Source: Anaerohalosphaeraceae bacterium
GTDB lineage: Bacteria; Planctomycetota; Phycisphaerae; Sedimentisphaerales; Anaerohalosphaeraceae
Reading direction: 5' to 3'
Assembly (NCBI GenBank): GCA_037479115.1
Contig: JBBFLK010000015.1
Coordinates: 1 to 64,000, forward strand
DNA length: 64,000 nucleotides
Shown here piece after piece: positions 42,491-50,625 of this stretch. The notes below the pieces were generated by a model. The model worked only from the letters and a program-made list of their open reading frames with translations. It had not been told where the DNA came from and did not search any database. The number at the start of each line of letters is the position of its first letter. Within the stretch, counting starts at the first letter, position 1. Made by a program: the position numbers and the translations under genes.

Positions 42491-43905
42491 AAACCATAAT
42501 TCAGGGACTCAGGCAGCGGTTTACGTCGCCGGCGGAAGAGTTGAGCCGATGGGCAAGGTTTCTGGTCTTTCAGTTTCGCATCTGGCGGCACTGCATCCGT
42601 CTGCTCCGTGTAAACCGATTCGGCACGCAGGCGGCAGCCCTGTCTTACTATACCATCTTCGGCCTGGTGCCTGCGGCCATCGTGATGCTGATGATTTTTC
42701 AGATGTTTCCGGCCTATCGCGACGTCGGTGCCAAGGTGAGGGCCTTTGTTTATGAGCAGATGAACCTGACACGCCTGGAGTATCCGACGGACAGGGTGGT
42801 CGGGCCGCGTCCGGACGGACAGGTTCCTCCAAAAATCAGTGTCGCCGAGAAACTGGATGAACTGACAGACCATTATCTGGGCCGACTCAATGCCGGCGCC
42901 GTCGGTCTGGTTAACGGGCTGGTGGTGATTTATGCAGCCATAGGGCTGCTGTCCACGATTGAAAAGGCCTTTAATGTCATCTATCGGGTTCCCACCGGCC
43001 GTTCCTTTCTGAAACGAATGGTCAATTACTGGTCCCTGCTGACCCTCGGGCCGCTGCTGCTGGGCGTCGGAATTCATCTGAGCACGCAGGTGATGATGAT
43101 GAAGGGCGTGCATCAGGGACTGCTTCCGTACATTCAGCCCATTTTGCCTTTTTTGATTAGTGTTGTGCTGTTTTTCTTCCTGTATTACATGCTTCCGAAT
43201 ACGACCGTTCGTCCCGCGGCCGCTTTATGGGGGGCTTTTGTGGCGGCGGTGCTGTGGACGTCAGCCAAATTTCTTTTCGGTTTGTATGTAACCAAATTTG
43301 TCCCCTTTAATGTCGTCTGGGGGATTTTGGGAATCATTCCGCTGACGGTTTTTTGGATTTACTGGACATGGATTTTCATTTTATTCGGTCTTCAGTTGAC
43401 GTATGCGGTTCAGAACCTGCGTACGCTGGATGCCGCGGAACTGGCTCGAGCCCAGCGGATTTCGGATGTCTGTCTGCTGGCTAATGATCAGACGATTGCC
43501 CGTATGGTTGAGTTTGTTCTTCGGGTTTTTGAACAGAAAGAGGAACGGCCGGTCAGTGTGGAGCAGGTGGCTGCTAATCTTCAAATGCCCGTTGAGGTGG
43601 CCCGCCGCCTGCTGGACCAGCTGGTCAAGGGCAGGATTTTATGCCATACCAACGAGCCGGTGCAGGGGTACGTTCCTTCCACAGACGGGGCTCATCTGAC
43701 GCTGGCCGACATCAGCCGCGTCGTCGAATCACTCAGCTATGGACAGGCCGACCCGATTCATAACCCCAAAATTGCAGCGGTTTTCGATAAAATCCGCCGG
43801 GAACTGGCCCAGTACACCCTCAAGGATGTTCTGGAGCCATTTCGGAAAGAGGAGATGAAAACGCCGCTTTCGGCGGTCGAACCGCAGGACAGAGAGGGTA
43901 CTTAA
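42487..43905 (+). CDS. YihY/BrkB-family membrane protein with C-terminal winged-helix-like domain
   Basis: A 472-residue protein. The YihY core of six helices spans about residues 45-310, with the marker sequence AAALSYYTIFGLVPAAIVML. A cytoplasmic C-terminal part (about 325-470) looks like an Rrf2-type winged helix (VSVEQVAANLQMPVEVARRL then LDQLVKGRILCHTN). Such fusions occur in the family; the ligand or target is not known. An enlarged loop (residues 85-125) lies between the first helices. The start is GTG and overlaps the AsmA-like stop. The stop overlaps the convergent lysE-like gene by 4 bp. Confidence 0.85.
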   Translation: MKTIIQGLRQRFTSPAEELSRWARFLVFQFRIWRHCIRLLRVNRFGTQAAALSYYTIFGLVPAAIVMLMIFQMFPAYRDVGAKVRAFVYEQMNLTRLEYPTDRVVGPRPDGQVPPKISVAEKLDELTDHYLGRLNAGAVGLVNGLVVIYAAIGLLSTIEKAFNVIYRVPTGRSFLKRMVNYWSLLTLGPLLLGVGIHLSTQVMMMKGVHQGLLPYIQPILPFLISVVLFFFLYYMLPNTTVRPAAALWGAFVAAVLWTSAKFLFGLYVTKFVPFNVVWGILGIIPLTVFWIYWTWIFILFGLQLTYAVQNLRTLDAAELARAQRISDVCLLANDQTIARMVEFVLRVFEQKEERPVSVEQVAANLQMPVEVARRLLDQLVKGRILCHTNEPVQGYVPSTDGAHLTLADISRVVESLSYGQADPIHNPKIAAVFDKIRRELAQYTLKDVLEPFRKEEMKTPLSAVEPQDREGT

Positions 43906-44531
43906 ACCCAAACGGCGTCCAGCAGAAAGCGAAGGCCGAACCATCCGAGGGCCAGGGCACAGAAGCCCAAAATCCATTTTTGATTTCTTTGGTTCAGCAG
44001 GCCGGCCCCATAGAAGACGCTGAACGATAAGATTGTCAGCCAGACCCAATCACAGAGCCAGTGAACCGCGGCAAAAAGGACCAGGGCCGTTCCCCCCAGT
44101 TCTTTGGCTCGCATCGCCAGATTCAATCCGACCGTCGCCCACCAGAAGAGGAAATAAGGATTTGTGGCTGACAGAACAAAACCGGTCATCAGGGGGCCTT
44201 GGGGCGAACCGGACTTCGGAGTCAAATCCGGTTTTCGAATTTCCCGAAGCATTCCGACACTCATCCACAGCAGAAAAAGGCCCCCGACAGCGCCGATCAG
44301 AGTCCGAGTCAGGGGCCGTTCAAAAAACACAGACAGCCCGAGCATCAGCAGGAAAATCAGCGGAATCTCCAGGATTCCGTGTCCAAATGCAATCAGGGTT
44401 CCGGCCCAGCGGTTCCGGCTGCCCTGAGCCAGGGTAGCCGTTGTCACCGGCCCCGGTGCCATCACACCCGACAGAGAAATCACAACAGTCTGAATGAGAA
44501 AAGAAAGGAGCACTGCAAACGCCTCATTCAC
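43902..44531 (-). CDS. LysE/RhtB-family exporter
   Basis: A 209-residue inner-membrane exporter with six helices. The N-terminal signature is [20 protein letters not shown], and [20 protein letters not shown] is the second family hallmark. Such proteins export amino acids or related small molecules; the substrate is unknown. It starts 8 bp inside the yjbQ end, so both are one transcript. Confidence 0.88.
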   Translation of the reverse strand: MNEAFAVLLSFLIQTVVISLSGVMAPGPVTTATLAQGSRNRWAGTLIAFGHGILEIPLIFLLMLGLSVFFERPLTRTLIGAVGGLFLLWMSVGMLREIRKPDLTPKSGSPQGPLMTGFVLSATNPYFLFWWATVGLNLAMRAKELGGTALVLFAAVHWLCDWVWLTILSFSVFYGAGLLNQRNQKWILGFCALALGWFGLRFLLDAVWV

Positions 44532-44940
44532 CGATGATTTTCACGAGAACGCGTTTTCGGCGTTTCCCGTCAAATTCGCCGTAGAAAATCTGCTCCCACG
44601 GCCCGAAATCCAGTTTTCCGTCGGTTACGGCCACGACCACTTCCCGCCCCATAATGGTTCGCTTCAGGTGGGCGTCCGCATTGTCTTCGTACCCGTTATG
44701 TCGGTACTGCTCATAGGGTTTTTCCGGAGCCAGTTTTTCCAGCCAAACCTCAAAATCATGATGCAGCCCCGGTTCGTCGTCATTGATGAAAACAGAAGAG
44801 GTAATGTGCATCGCATTTACAAGACAAAGCCCCTCTGTAATGCCTGATTCCGCTAGGCACTGCTCTACCTGCGGCGTGATATTAATTAATTCTCTTCGCC
44901 GTGAAGTCTGAAACCAAAGTTCTTTCCGATACGTTTTCAT
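44524..44940 (-). CDS. YjbQ family protein (UPF0047)
   Basis: A 138-residue YjbQ, a small trimeric protein with a conserved metal site. Its members have low thiamine-phosphate-synthase activity in vitro, and the cellular role is unclear. Characteristic residues: [40 protein letters not shown] and [20 protein letters not shown]. The length is normal. A promoter with a perfect TTGACA lies upstream. Confidence 0.93.
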   Translation of the reverse strand: MKTYRKELWFQTSRRRELINITPQVEQCLAESGITEGLCLVNAMHITSSVFINDDEPGLHHDFEVWLEKLAPEKPYEQYRHNGYEDNADAHLKRTIMGREVVVAVTDGKLDFGPWEQIFYGEFDGKRRKRVLVKIIGE

Positions 44941-44982
44941 AATGGACCTCTCTTTGCGTATTTTGCACAGCTTTGCCTAAAC

Positions 44983-45011
44983 ATCTTTCCGGCAGAAGTC
45001 TTTTTTGTCAA
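44983..45011 (-). promoter_or_regulatory. Promoter of the yjbQ-lysE operon
   Basis: On the minus strand, TTGACA (45011-45006), 17 bp, AAAGAT (44988-44983). It diverges from the promoter at 45029, with only 17 bp between the two -35 boxes, so one regulator could control both. Confidence 0.5.
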
Positions 45012-45028
45012 AGGACAAACCAAAAATC

Positions 45029-45057
45029 TTGACAAGAAACTGCTCAGAGGATACAAT
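45029..45057 (+). promoter_or_regulatory. Strong promoter of the PEP-CTERM gene
   Basis: A perfect TTGACA (45029-45034), 17 bp, TACAAT (45052-45057). The transcript should start near 45064 and has AGGAGAGG before the ATG. Confidence 0.8.
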
Positions 45058-45130
45058 AAAGTGGATACAGCAGAGAGAAAATATGCATGGGGGTTTCAAA
45101 ACACGAACATTTTAGGCAGGAGAGGTCGAG

Positions 45131-45751
45131 ATGAAAACAATCACATTTCTTTTCATTGGGTTGGTTTGCTGTGCTTATGCTCCGGCGACGATGCGCATTA
45201 CCGAATGGATGTACGGCGGAGCCAACGGGGAATTTGTCGAATTTACCAACGTAGGTTCAACCCCGATTGATTTGACCGGCTGGAGTTATGATGATGACAA
45301 TCGAAGACCCGGTCAATTCAGTTTAAGCCCTTTCGGCATTGTGGCCCCCGGAGAGTCCGTCATTATTACCGAATCAGCGGCGGCATCATTTCGGACGGCG
45401 TGGGGACTTTCTTCTTCCGTGAAAATCCTGGGAGGTTATACCAACAATCTTGGACGAAACGATGAAATTAACCTGTATGATGCGCTGGGCAATCTGGTTG
45501 ATCGGCTGACGTTCGGAGACCAGAATTTCCCCGGCAGCATTCGCACGCTGAACAAAAGCGGAAATATTCCGCCTGCCAAGCTGGGACAAAATGATGTGTA
45601 CAGTGCGGTTTTATCGGCTGTAAATGACGAATATGGTTCGTTTGCTTCGACCGGCGGGGATATTGGAAATCCCGGCTACTACATTCCCGAACCGACTACG
45701 TTCGCTTTGCTGGCCGCCGCAGGGGCTCTTGCCTTGCGCAAAAAAAGATAA
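45131..45751 (+). CDS. Lamin-tail-domain PEP-CTERM protein
   Basis: A 206-residue secreted protein. A signal peptide (MKTITFLFIGLVCCAYAPAT) is followed by a lamin-tail (LTD) beta-sandwich (MRITEWMYGGANGEFVEFTN, PIDLTGWSYDDDNR, VAPGESVIITESAAASF, DEINLYDALGNLVDRLTFGD). The C-terminal sorting signal is IPEPTTFALLAAAGALALRK followed by basic residues. PEP-CTERM proteins are cut and attached to the cell surface by exosortase, so the host should encode EpsH/XrtA elsewhere. It is monocistronic from a strong promoter. Confidence 0.9.
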   Translation: MKTITFLFIGLVCCAYAPATMRITEWMYGGANGEFVEFTNVGSTPIDLTGWSYDDDNRRPGQFSLSPFGIVAPGESVIITESAAASFRTAWGLSSSVKILGGYTNNLGRNDEINLYDALGNLVDRLTFGDQNFPGSIRTLNKSGNIPPAKLGQNDVYSAVLSAVNDEYGSFASTGGDIGNPGYYIPEPTTFALLAAAGALALRKKR

Positions 45752-46245
45752 GAACCGCCGAAGCGAAACTGAGCGGCTTCTCGGCATAGAATATCGTTTC
45801 ATCAAAAGCTTGCCGCAGAGGAAGAAGATGCTTTTTAAAGAGATGCTCTTTAAGAAGAGGAGTGTATAAGGCCTTAAGAGGCATAATCTGTCTGTTTTGT
45901 CCTGATAAAAAAATATTTTTTTCTTGATTTTTTGCCGATAACAGAGATAATAGCGAGTGAAATGACTGGACACGGAATATGTGTACCTCAATGAAAGAGA
46001 GAACGCTCCCTTCCATTGCTCGTCATTTCGCAGAACGTGCAATTTGAGTCAGGAAGGTTGGATTATTACCGGTCAGTTTTGGACATTCAGGACCCTTCAG
46101 AGAAGTCGGTTTTCAAGAATTCCTTGCCCCGCGAGTCATTTCCGAGTCAGGATTCATCCGAAAACATCCTTCTTGTGCGGTTATCTCCTCTGCGCATCGG
46201 CGCCGGACGGAGTCAAACGGAATAACTTTTGAACAAGGAAAAGCC
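45752..46245 (+). other. Gene-free region with a candidate promoter and long leader
   Basis: About 490 bp without a gene. TTGATT (45924-45929) and GATAAT (45946-45951), 16 bp apart, could drive the RRM gene with a leader near 290 nt. Two near-identical segments (AGATGCTTTTTAAAG and AGATGCTCTTTAAGA, about 45825-45855) lie upstream. Long leaders are common in cold-induced RNA-chaperone mRNAs. Confidence 0.4.
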
Positions 46246-46554
46246 ATGAACATTTATGTAGGGAATCTGTCGTTTGACGTAGTTGAAAGTGATTTGCTCC
46301 GTCTGTTTGAAACATTCGGCCGCGTCACCTCCGCCAGCATTATCAAGGATAAATTCAAGGGCCGTTCCCGCGGGTTCGGTTTTGTGGAGATGCCCGATGA
46401 TTCCGAGGCTCAGGCGGCAATCGATGCGCTCAACGGCCGGGAATTGATGAACCGCCCGCTGACCGTCAATGAGGCCCGGCAGCGTCCGGAACGGGCTCCG
46501 CGAAGCGGAGGCGACCGGCGGCCCAACCGCGGCGGCGGACGAAGACGGTTTTAG
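46246..46554 (+). CDS. RRM-domain RNA-binding protein
   Basis: A 102-residue protein with a single RNA-recognition motif. RNP2 is IYVGNL (residues 3-8) and RNP1 is RGFGFVEM (about 44-51). An Arg/Gly-rich tail (PRSGGDRRPNRGGGRRRF) follows. This is the bacterial or cyanobacterial-type Rbp, which binds RNA and is often cold-induced. A cold-shock gene follows 117 bp downstream on the same strand. Confidence 0.94.
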   Translation: MNIYVGNLSFDVVESDLLRLFETFGRVTSASIIKDKFKGRSRGFGFVEMPDDSEAQAAIDALNGRELMNRPLTVNEARQRPERAPRSGGDRRPNRGGGRRRF

Positions 46555-46671
46555 CCGTTCTCTCTCAACAGGTACGGGCCGGTGTTCTTGTTTGCTCTCC
46601 GGAAGACAGGCCCTTTTACAAAAGCAGGAGAGCGAATTCAGTAGGGGCATTCAGCCCCGGGAGTACAAGCA

Positions 46672-46875
46672 ATGGCAAAAGGTACAGTCAAGTGGTTCAA
46701 TGACAGCAAGGGATTCGGCTTTATTTGTCCCGAAGAGGGTGGCAGCGATTTGTTCGTCCATCATTCGGAAATCCAGGCCAGCGGATTCAAGTCCCTCAAG
46801 GAGGGCCAGAAGGTCGAATACGAAGTCGGCCAGGGCAAAAAAGGCCCCTGCGCGACCAAAGTCAAGCCCTGCTAA
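46672..46875 (+). CDS. Cold-shock domain protein (2)
   Basis: A 67-residue CspA-family protein with [20 protein letters not shown] and [10 protein letters not shown]. It is more basic at the C-terminus ([15 protein letters not shown]) than the first copy and contains two Cys there. It probably shares a transcript with the RRM gene, ending at the terminator at 46902. Confidence 0.95.
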   Translation: MAKGTVKWFNDSKGFGFICPEEGGSDLFVHHSEIQASGFKSLKEGQKVEYEVGQGKKGPCATKVKPC

Positions 46876-46901
46876 CCGGGCCGAGCTGCGAATGAACTTC
46901 A

Positions 46902-46935
46902 AAGCCCCGTCTTTCCGGCGGGGCTTTTCTTTTTT
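46902..46935 (+). terminator. Terminator after the RRM/cold-shock pair
   Basis: AAGCCCCG (46902-46909) pairs with CGGGGCTT (46919-46926), followed by a T-rich tail. It abuts the 3' end of the convergent ABC gene. Confidence 0.85.
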
Positions 46936-47698
46936 ATCCGGCGGGCGGTTTTTTCCCGCAGACAGGACAGTCCTGAAGCCGAAGCGGTTTGCCCAGCCGG
47001 GCCTTCCGGAGTACTTCTTCATTTTGAAACACCTCTTCCGTCGGGCCGTCCAGCAGCACTTTTCCTCCTTCCAGAACAATCGTCCGCTCACACAAATCCA
47101 TGGCCAAGTCCAGGTCATGGGTGGCGATGATTTTCGTATGTTCAAAGGACCGCAGCAGATCAATCAGCTCCCGTCTGGCCTGAGGGTCCAGATTGGCACT
47201 CGGTTCATCCAGCAGGAGGATATCCGGGCTCATCGCCAGAACGGAGGCGATTGCCGCCCGCCGTTTTTCTCCGGCGGAGAGCCGAAACGGCGGACGATTC
47301 TGCAGATGCAGCACACCTGTACGGCGGAGGGCTTCCTCCACTACCGGACGGACCTGCTGGGCATCCAGCCCGAGATTGCGCGGTCCAAAGGCGGCATCCT
47401 CATACACCGTCGGCATAAACAGCTGGTCGTCCGGGTCCTGAAAAACCATTCCAACAGTTTTGCGGATGGCCGGCAGGGTTTGACGGCTGACCGGAAGACT
47501 GCCGATTCGAAGCGTTCCTTTGCTCGGCAGCAGGCATCCGCACAGATGCAGCAGCAGGGTCGATTTGCCCGCGCCGTTGCCTCCGACGAGGGCCACAGAC
47601 TGACCGTGGGTGATGCGGAATGATATTCCCTGCAGGGCCGCCGTCCCGTCCGGATAGGTATAGTAAAGATTGTCTGCCTCAACCAGATGATGACTCAT
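46934..47698 (-). CDS. cbiO: Energy-coupling factor / cobalt-type ABC ATPase
   Basis: A 254-residue ATP-binding subunit. Walker A GGNGAGKSTLLL (about 37-48), Q-loop FQDPDDQLFM, signature LSAGEKRRAAIASVLAMSPD, Walker B ILLLDEPSANLDPQ and the H-loop IIATHDLDLAM are intact. The FQDPDDQLF form is typical of ECF/CbiO ATPases. A C-terminal CPVCGKKPP tail looks like a lone zinc-knuckle half. It overlaps the CbiQ gene by 4 bp. The substrate (Co, Ni or a vitamin) cannot be told without the S or M component. Confidence 0.88.
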   Translation of the reverse strand: MSHHLVEADNLYYTYPDGTAALQGISFRITHGQSVALVGGNGAGKSTLLLHLCGCLLPSKGTLRIGSLPVSRQTLPAIRKTVGMVFQDPDDQLFMPTVYEDAAFGPRNLGLDAQQVRPVVEEALRRTGVLHLQNRPPFRLSAGEKRRAAIASVLAMSPDILLLDEPSANLDPQARRELIDLLRSFEHTKIIATHDLDLAMDLCERTIVLEGGKVLLDGPTEEVFQNEEVLRKARLGKPLRLQDCPVCGKKPPAG

Positions 47699-48513
47699 CC
47701 TGATATTCCTTTAAGAAACCGCTCCCACATTGCAGCGGGGCTAACCCAGCGGAAAACTACGAAAAAAGCCGTCCAGAAAAAGAAAAAGACAATGTCTTGT
47801 CGGTTTATATGGAAAGTCTGTGTTGTGGGGATCCGGCCTTCAAACGCCCGGCAGTACATGGCCTGACTGATGCGCTCCGCCCGTTCGAGGGTTCGGAGTA
47901 GCAGACTGCCGGCCATCCCCCGAAATGAAAGCAGACCGGTTCCCCGCCCGTCGAAGCTGCGCAGGGAACGGGCCCGAAGCATACGGGCGGCTTCCTCCGT
48001 CAGCACAAACAGGTAGCGATACAGAAAGAGAATCTGCAAAACGAACAGTCGCGGGACCTTCATTTTTTCCAAAGCCGCGCAAACGCCTTCAAGGCCGGTC
48101 GTTGCAATCAAAATCAGCACACCGCCGACAGTCAGTCCAAACCGCAGCAGAATGGAGCAGAACGACAGCCAGCCGCCGGTAACCGAAAGAGCTCCGATTG
48201 ACAGGACAGTCTGACGGTCCAGCAGGGGGTTCCAGATTCCCAGCATCACGGCCAAAGGGCTGACGGCTGCGAGCCGGCGAAGGAGGAAACCCGCCGGCAC
48301 ATGAGCCGCCGTCATCAGATAGAAGGGGTAAAGAAAGAACGGGAACAAGGCCGAAACGGCATATTTGGGAAAGGAAACCACGCATACCAGAAAAAAGACG
48401 GTTGTCAGAACCTTGATGCGGGCGTCCAGCTGATGAATCGGGCTTTCCTGCCGTGCCAGCTCATCCATTCGGCCTAAATTCAGCAAAATGTCCTGTCCGG
48501 CTGTTCCCGTCAT
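47695..48513 (-). CDS. cbiQ: ECF/cobalt transporter transmembrane component CbiQ
   Basis: A 272-residue membrane protein with five or six helices. It carries the two Ala-Arg-Ser-type coupling motifs on the C-terminal side (MLRARSLRSFDGRGTGLLSF and ERISQAMYCRAFEGRIPTTQ) that dock to the ATPase. The N-terminus (SPIHQLDARIKVLTTVFFLV) matches CbiQ/EcfT. The ATG at 48513 has AGGGGAA upstream. No CbiM/CbiN or other substrate-binding component is next to it; the gene upstream is a histidine kinase. Confidence 0.88.
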   Translation of the reverse strand: MTGTAGQDILLNLGRMDELARQESPIHQLDARIKVLTTVFFLVCVVSFPKYAVSALFPFFLYPFYLMTAAHVPAGFLLRRLAAVSPLAVMLGIWNPLLDRQTVLSIGALSVTGGWLSFCSILLRFGLTVGGVLILIATTGLEGVCAALEKMKVPRLFVLQILFLYRYLFVLTEEAARMLRARSLRSFDGRGTGLLSFRGMAGSLLLRTLERAERISQAMYCRAFEGRIPTTQTFHINRQDIVFFFFWTAFFVVFRWVSPAAMWERFLKGISG

Positions 48514-48609
48514 CTGATGTTCCCCTGGTTCAAGGTTATTTTGACAAATTGTATCGAAGAGAAAAGAGCGGGTCAATGAGGCGGATAAGGAATCAGGAAA
48601 CGGCTGGGG

Positions 48610-50619
48610 TCAGTTTTTTGCGGCAGTGTTTTTGGACAGATACTTCTGCAGGACATGCCGGAGGGCTTTTCGATCAATCGGTTTGCTTAAATAGCCGTCA
48701 CAGCCGGCTTTCAGGCACTTTTCATCATCCCCTTTCATCGCCAGGGCTGTCAGAGCGATAATAGGCAGGGTCAGTCCCTTGGCTCGGATGCTCTGGACGG
48801 CTTCCAGTCCGCTCATTACCGGCATCTGCATATCCATCAGAACCAGGTCGAAGGGTTCACGCAGGACCGCCTCGAGGGCTTCCTGGCCGTTTTCGACGAT
48901 AACCGCCTGCAGCCCTTCTTTTTCGAGGAGCAGGCGAATCAGCATCTGATTGGCTTTGGCATCCTCCGCCACCAGGATTCGCCCCGAAAGATGAATCTGC
49001 TTCGTGTCCTCCTCAGAGGGCTGCTGAACGGCCTTCTCTGCGGTTTCGTATCGGTTGTGGGATGTCTGTTCCGAAGGGTCGATGCCGGTCGGAAGCTGAA
49101 TGGAAAAAACCGAGCCCCGTCCGACCGTACTGTGAACCGTGATTTTTCCGCCGAGCAGCTGAATCAGACGCCGCGTAATCGAAAGGCCCAGCCCCGTTCC
49201 GCCGTAGCGACGGGTCATACTGCTGTCGGCCTGTGTGAAGGCCTCAAAAATCACAGCCAGTTTATCTTCCGGAATCCCAATACCCGTATCTTCCACATCA
49301 AAGCGGATAAAGTCGGTATTGTCCTGCTGTTCTTTCATAACGTTGATAAACACATGCCCTTTTTCCGTAAACTTGATGGCGTTGCCTGCCAGATTAATTA
49401 AACACTGACGCAGGCGTACAGGGTCCGAACGCAGCATCCCGGGCAGGTCGCTGCATTGGAGAATTTCAAATTGAAGACCTTTGGCGGCCGCCAGCGGGTG
49501 CAGCGTGGAGAACAGGTCCTCCAGGAATTCCGACAGCGAAAAATCAATCATCTCCACTTTCAGTTTGCCGGCCTCAATCTTCGAAAAGTCTAAAATGTCG
49601 TTAATCAGCTGCAGCAGCATCCGTCCGTTGTTCAGAATCATCTGAATATATTCTTTTTGGCGCGGAGAAAGCTGCTCCTCCTCTTTCAGCAGTTCACCGA
49701 AACCGAGAATGGCGCTCATCGGGGTGCGGATTTCGTGGCTCATATTGGCCAGAAATTCGCTCTTCATTACATCGGCTTTGCGCACCTCCTCCAGCAGTTC
49801 CAGCAGATGGTCATTGCTTTTGCGAAGTTCCTCCTCCGTCTGCTGGACCCGTTCAGCCATTTGATTGAGCCGCAGGGCAGCCTGACCAATCAGGTCGGAA
49901 TGGGGCTGTTCAATCCGATGCGATAAGTCTCCCTGGCGAATGGCATCCGCAGCTTCAATCATCTGTTTTAAATAGTACTTCAGCAGCAGATATAGGGTGC
50001 TCACCACGCCGAGAATTGCCGCTTCCGCCGCCAGCAGGAACAAGCTGATAAGAACCTGAGTGTGTTTCAAATCAGCCGTCAGCTGCCCCAGGGTTTGCTG
50101 AATATCTTCCTGGACAAGCCGACAGCAGGAAATGGCTTTTTCTTTGGAATCCTCCAGGATTGTGCTGATGGCCTCCAGGGATTCCCGAGCCAAATCTCGA
50201 CTCGGATCTTTAAAGTATGTGGATTGATAGGCGTACAGAAGCGTCTTGCATTTTTTTACATTATTCCGGAGCTGCTGATGAAGGAGCGTGGGACTGTCTG
50301 TTCCGGTTTTCAGTTCTTTCAGAAGCTCTTCAATCCGGCGAAGATGGTTCAGCGAAGGTTCAATATCGCTGGATTGATTCAGCCAGCTGGTTCGAAAGGT
50401 GTAGGCAGTTTTCGAAAACTCAAAGACAATTTCAGACAACAGCCCCAATTCTCTGATTTCACCCTGAACGTGGTGCTCAATCTGCTCGTTGGTTTGGTGG
50501 TGAAAATAAATGGACAAGAGGGCTATCAGCAGGAGCGCAGCAAAGATAATCGCTGCCCCTGCCTGAGCGACCGTGGAAAAGGAGCACGTTCTGGGAAGTT
50601 TTCGAATCCAATTGAACAT
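48610..50619 (-). CDS. Hybrid sensor histidine kinase / response regulator
   Basis: A 669-residue membrane kinase. A helix at about 18-40, a roughly 150-residue helical periplasmic sensor region and a second helix at about 190-215 come first. A HAMP-like linker and coiled coil follow. The dimerisation/phosphoacceptor domain has MSHEIRTPMSAILGFGELL, the ATPase domain GNAIKFTEKG, DTGIGIPEDKLAVIFEAFTQ and GTGLGLSITRRLIQLLGG. A C-terminal receiver carries VLMDMQMPVMSG (phospho-Asp) and ALTALAMKGD with YLSKPID. There is no output domain, so it must pass phosphate to another protein. It lies 6 bp after the DOMON-like gene in one operon. Confidence 0.93.
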   Translation of the reverse strand: MFNWIRKLPRTCSFSTVAQAGAAIIFAALLLIALLSIYFHHQTNEQIEHHVQGEIRELGLLSEIVFEFSKTAYTFRTSWLNQSSDIEPSLNHLRRIEELLKELKTGTDSPTLLHQQLRNNVKKCKTLLYAYQSTYFKDPSRDLARESLEAISTILEDSKEKAISCCRLVQEDIQQTLGQLTADLKHTQVLISLFLLAAEAAILGVVSTLYLLLKYYLKQMIEAADAIRQGDLSHRIEQPHSDLIGQAALRLNQMAERVQQTEEELRKSNDHLLELLEEVRKADVMKSEFLANMSHEIRTPMSAILGFGELLKEEEQLSPRQKEYIQMILNNGRMLLQLINDILDFSKIEAGKLKVEMIDFSLSEFLEDLFSTLHPLAAAKGLQFEILQCSDLPGMLRSDPVRLRQCLINLAGNAIKFTEKGHVFINVMKEQQDNTDFIRFDVEDTGIGIPEDKLAVIFEAFTQADSSMTRRYGGTGLGLSITRRLIQLLGGKITVHSTVGRGSVFSIQLPTGIDPSEQTSHNRYETAEKAVQQPSEEDTKQIHLSGRILVAEDAKANQMLIRLLLEKEGLQAVIVENGQEALEAVLREPFDLVLMDMQMPVMSGLEAVQSIRAKGLTLPIIALTALAMKGDDEKCLKAGCDGYLSKPIDRKALRHVLQKYLSKNTAAKN

Positions 50620-50625
50620 TGTTTC

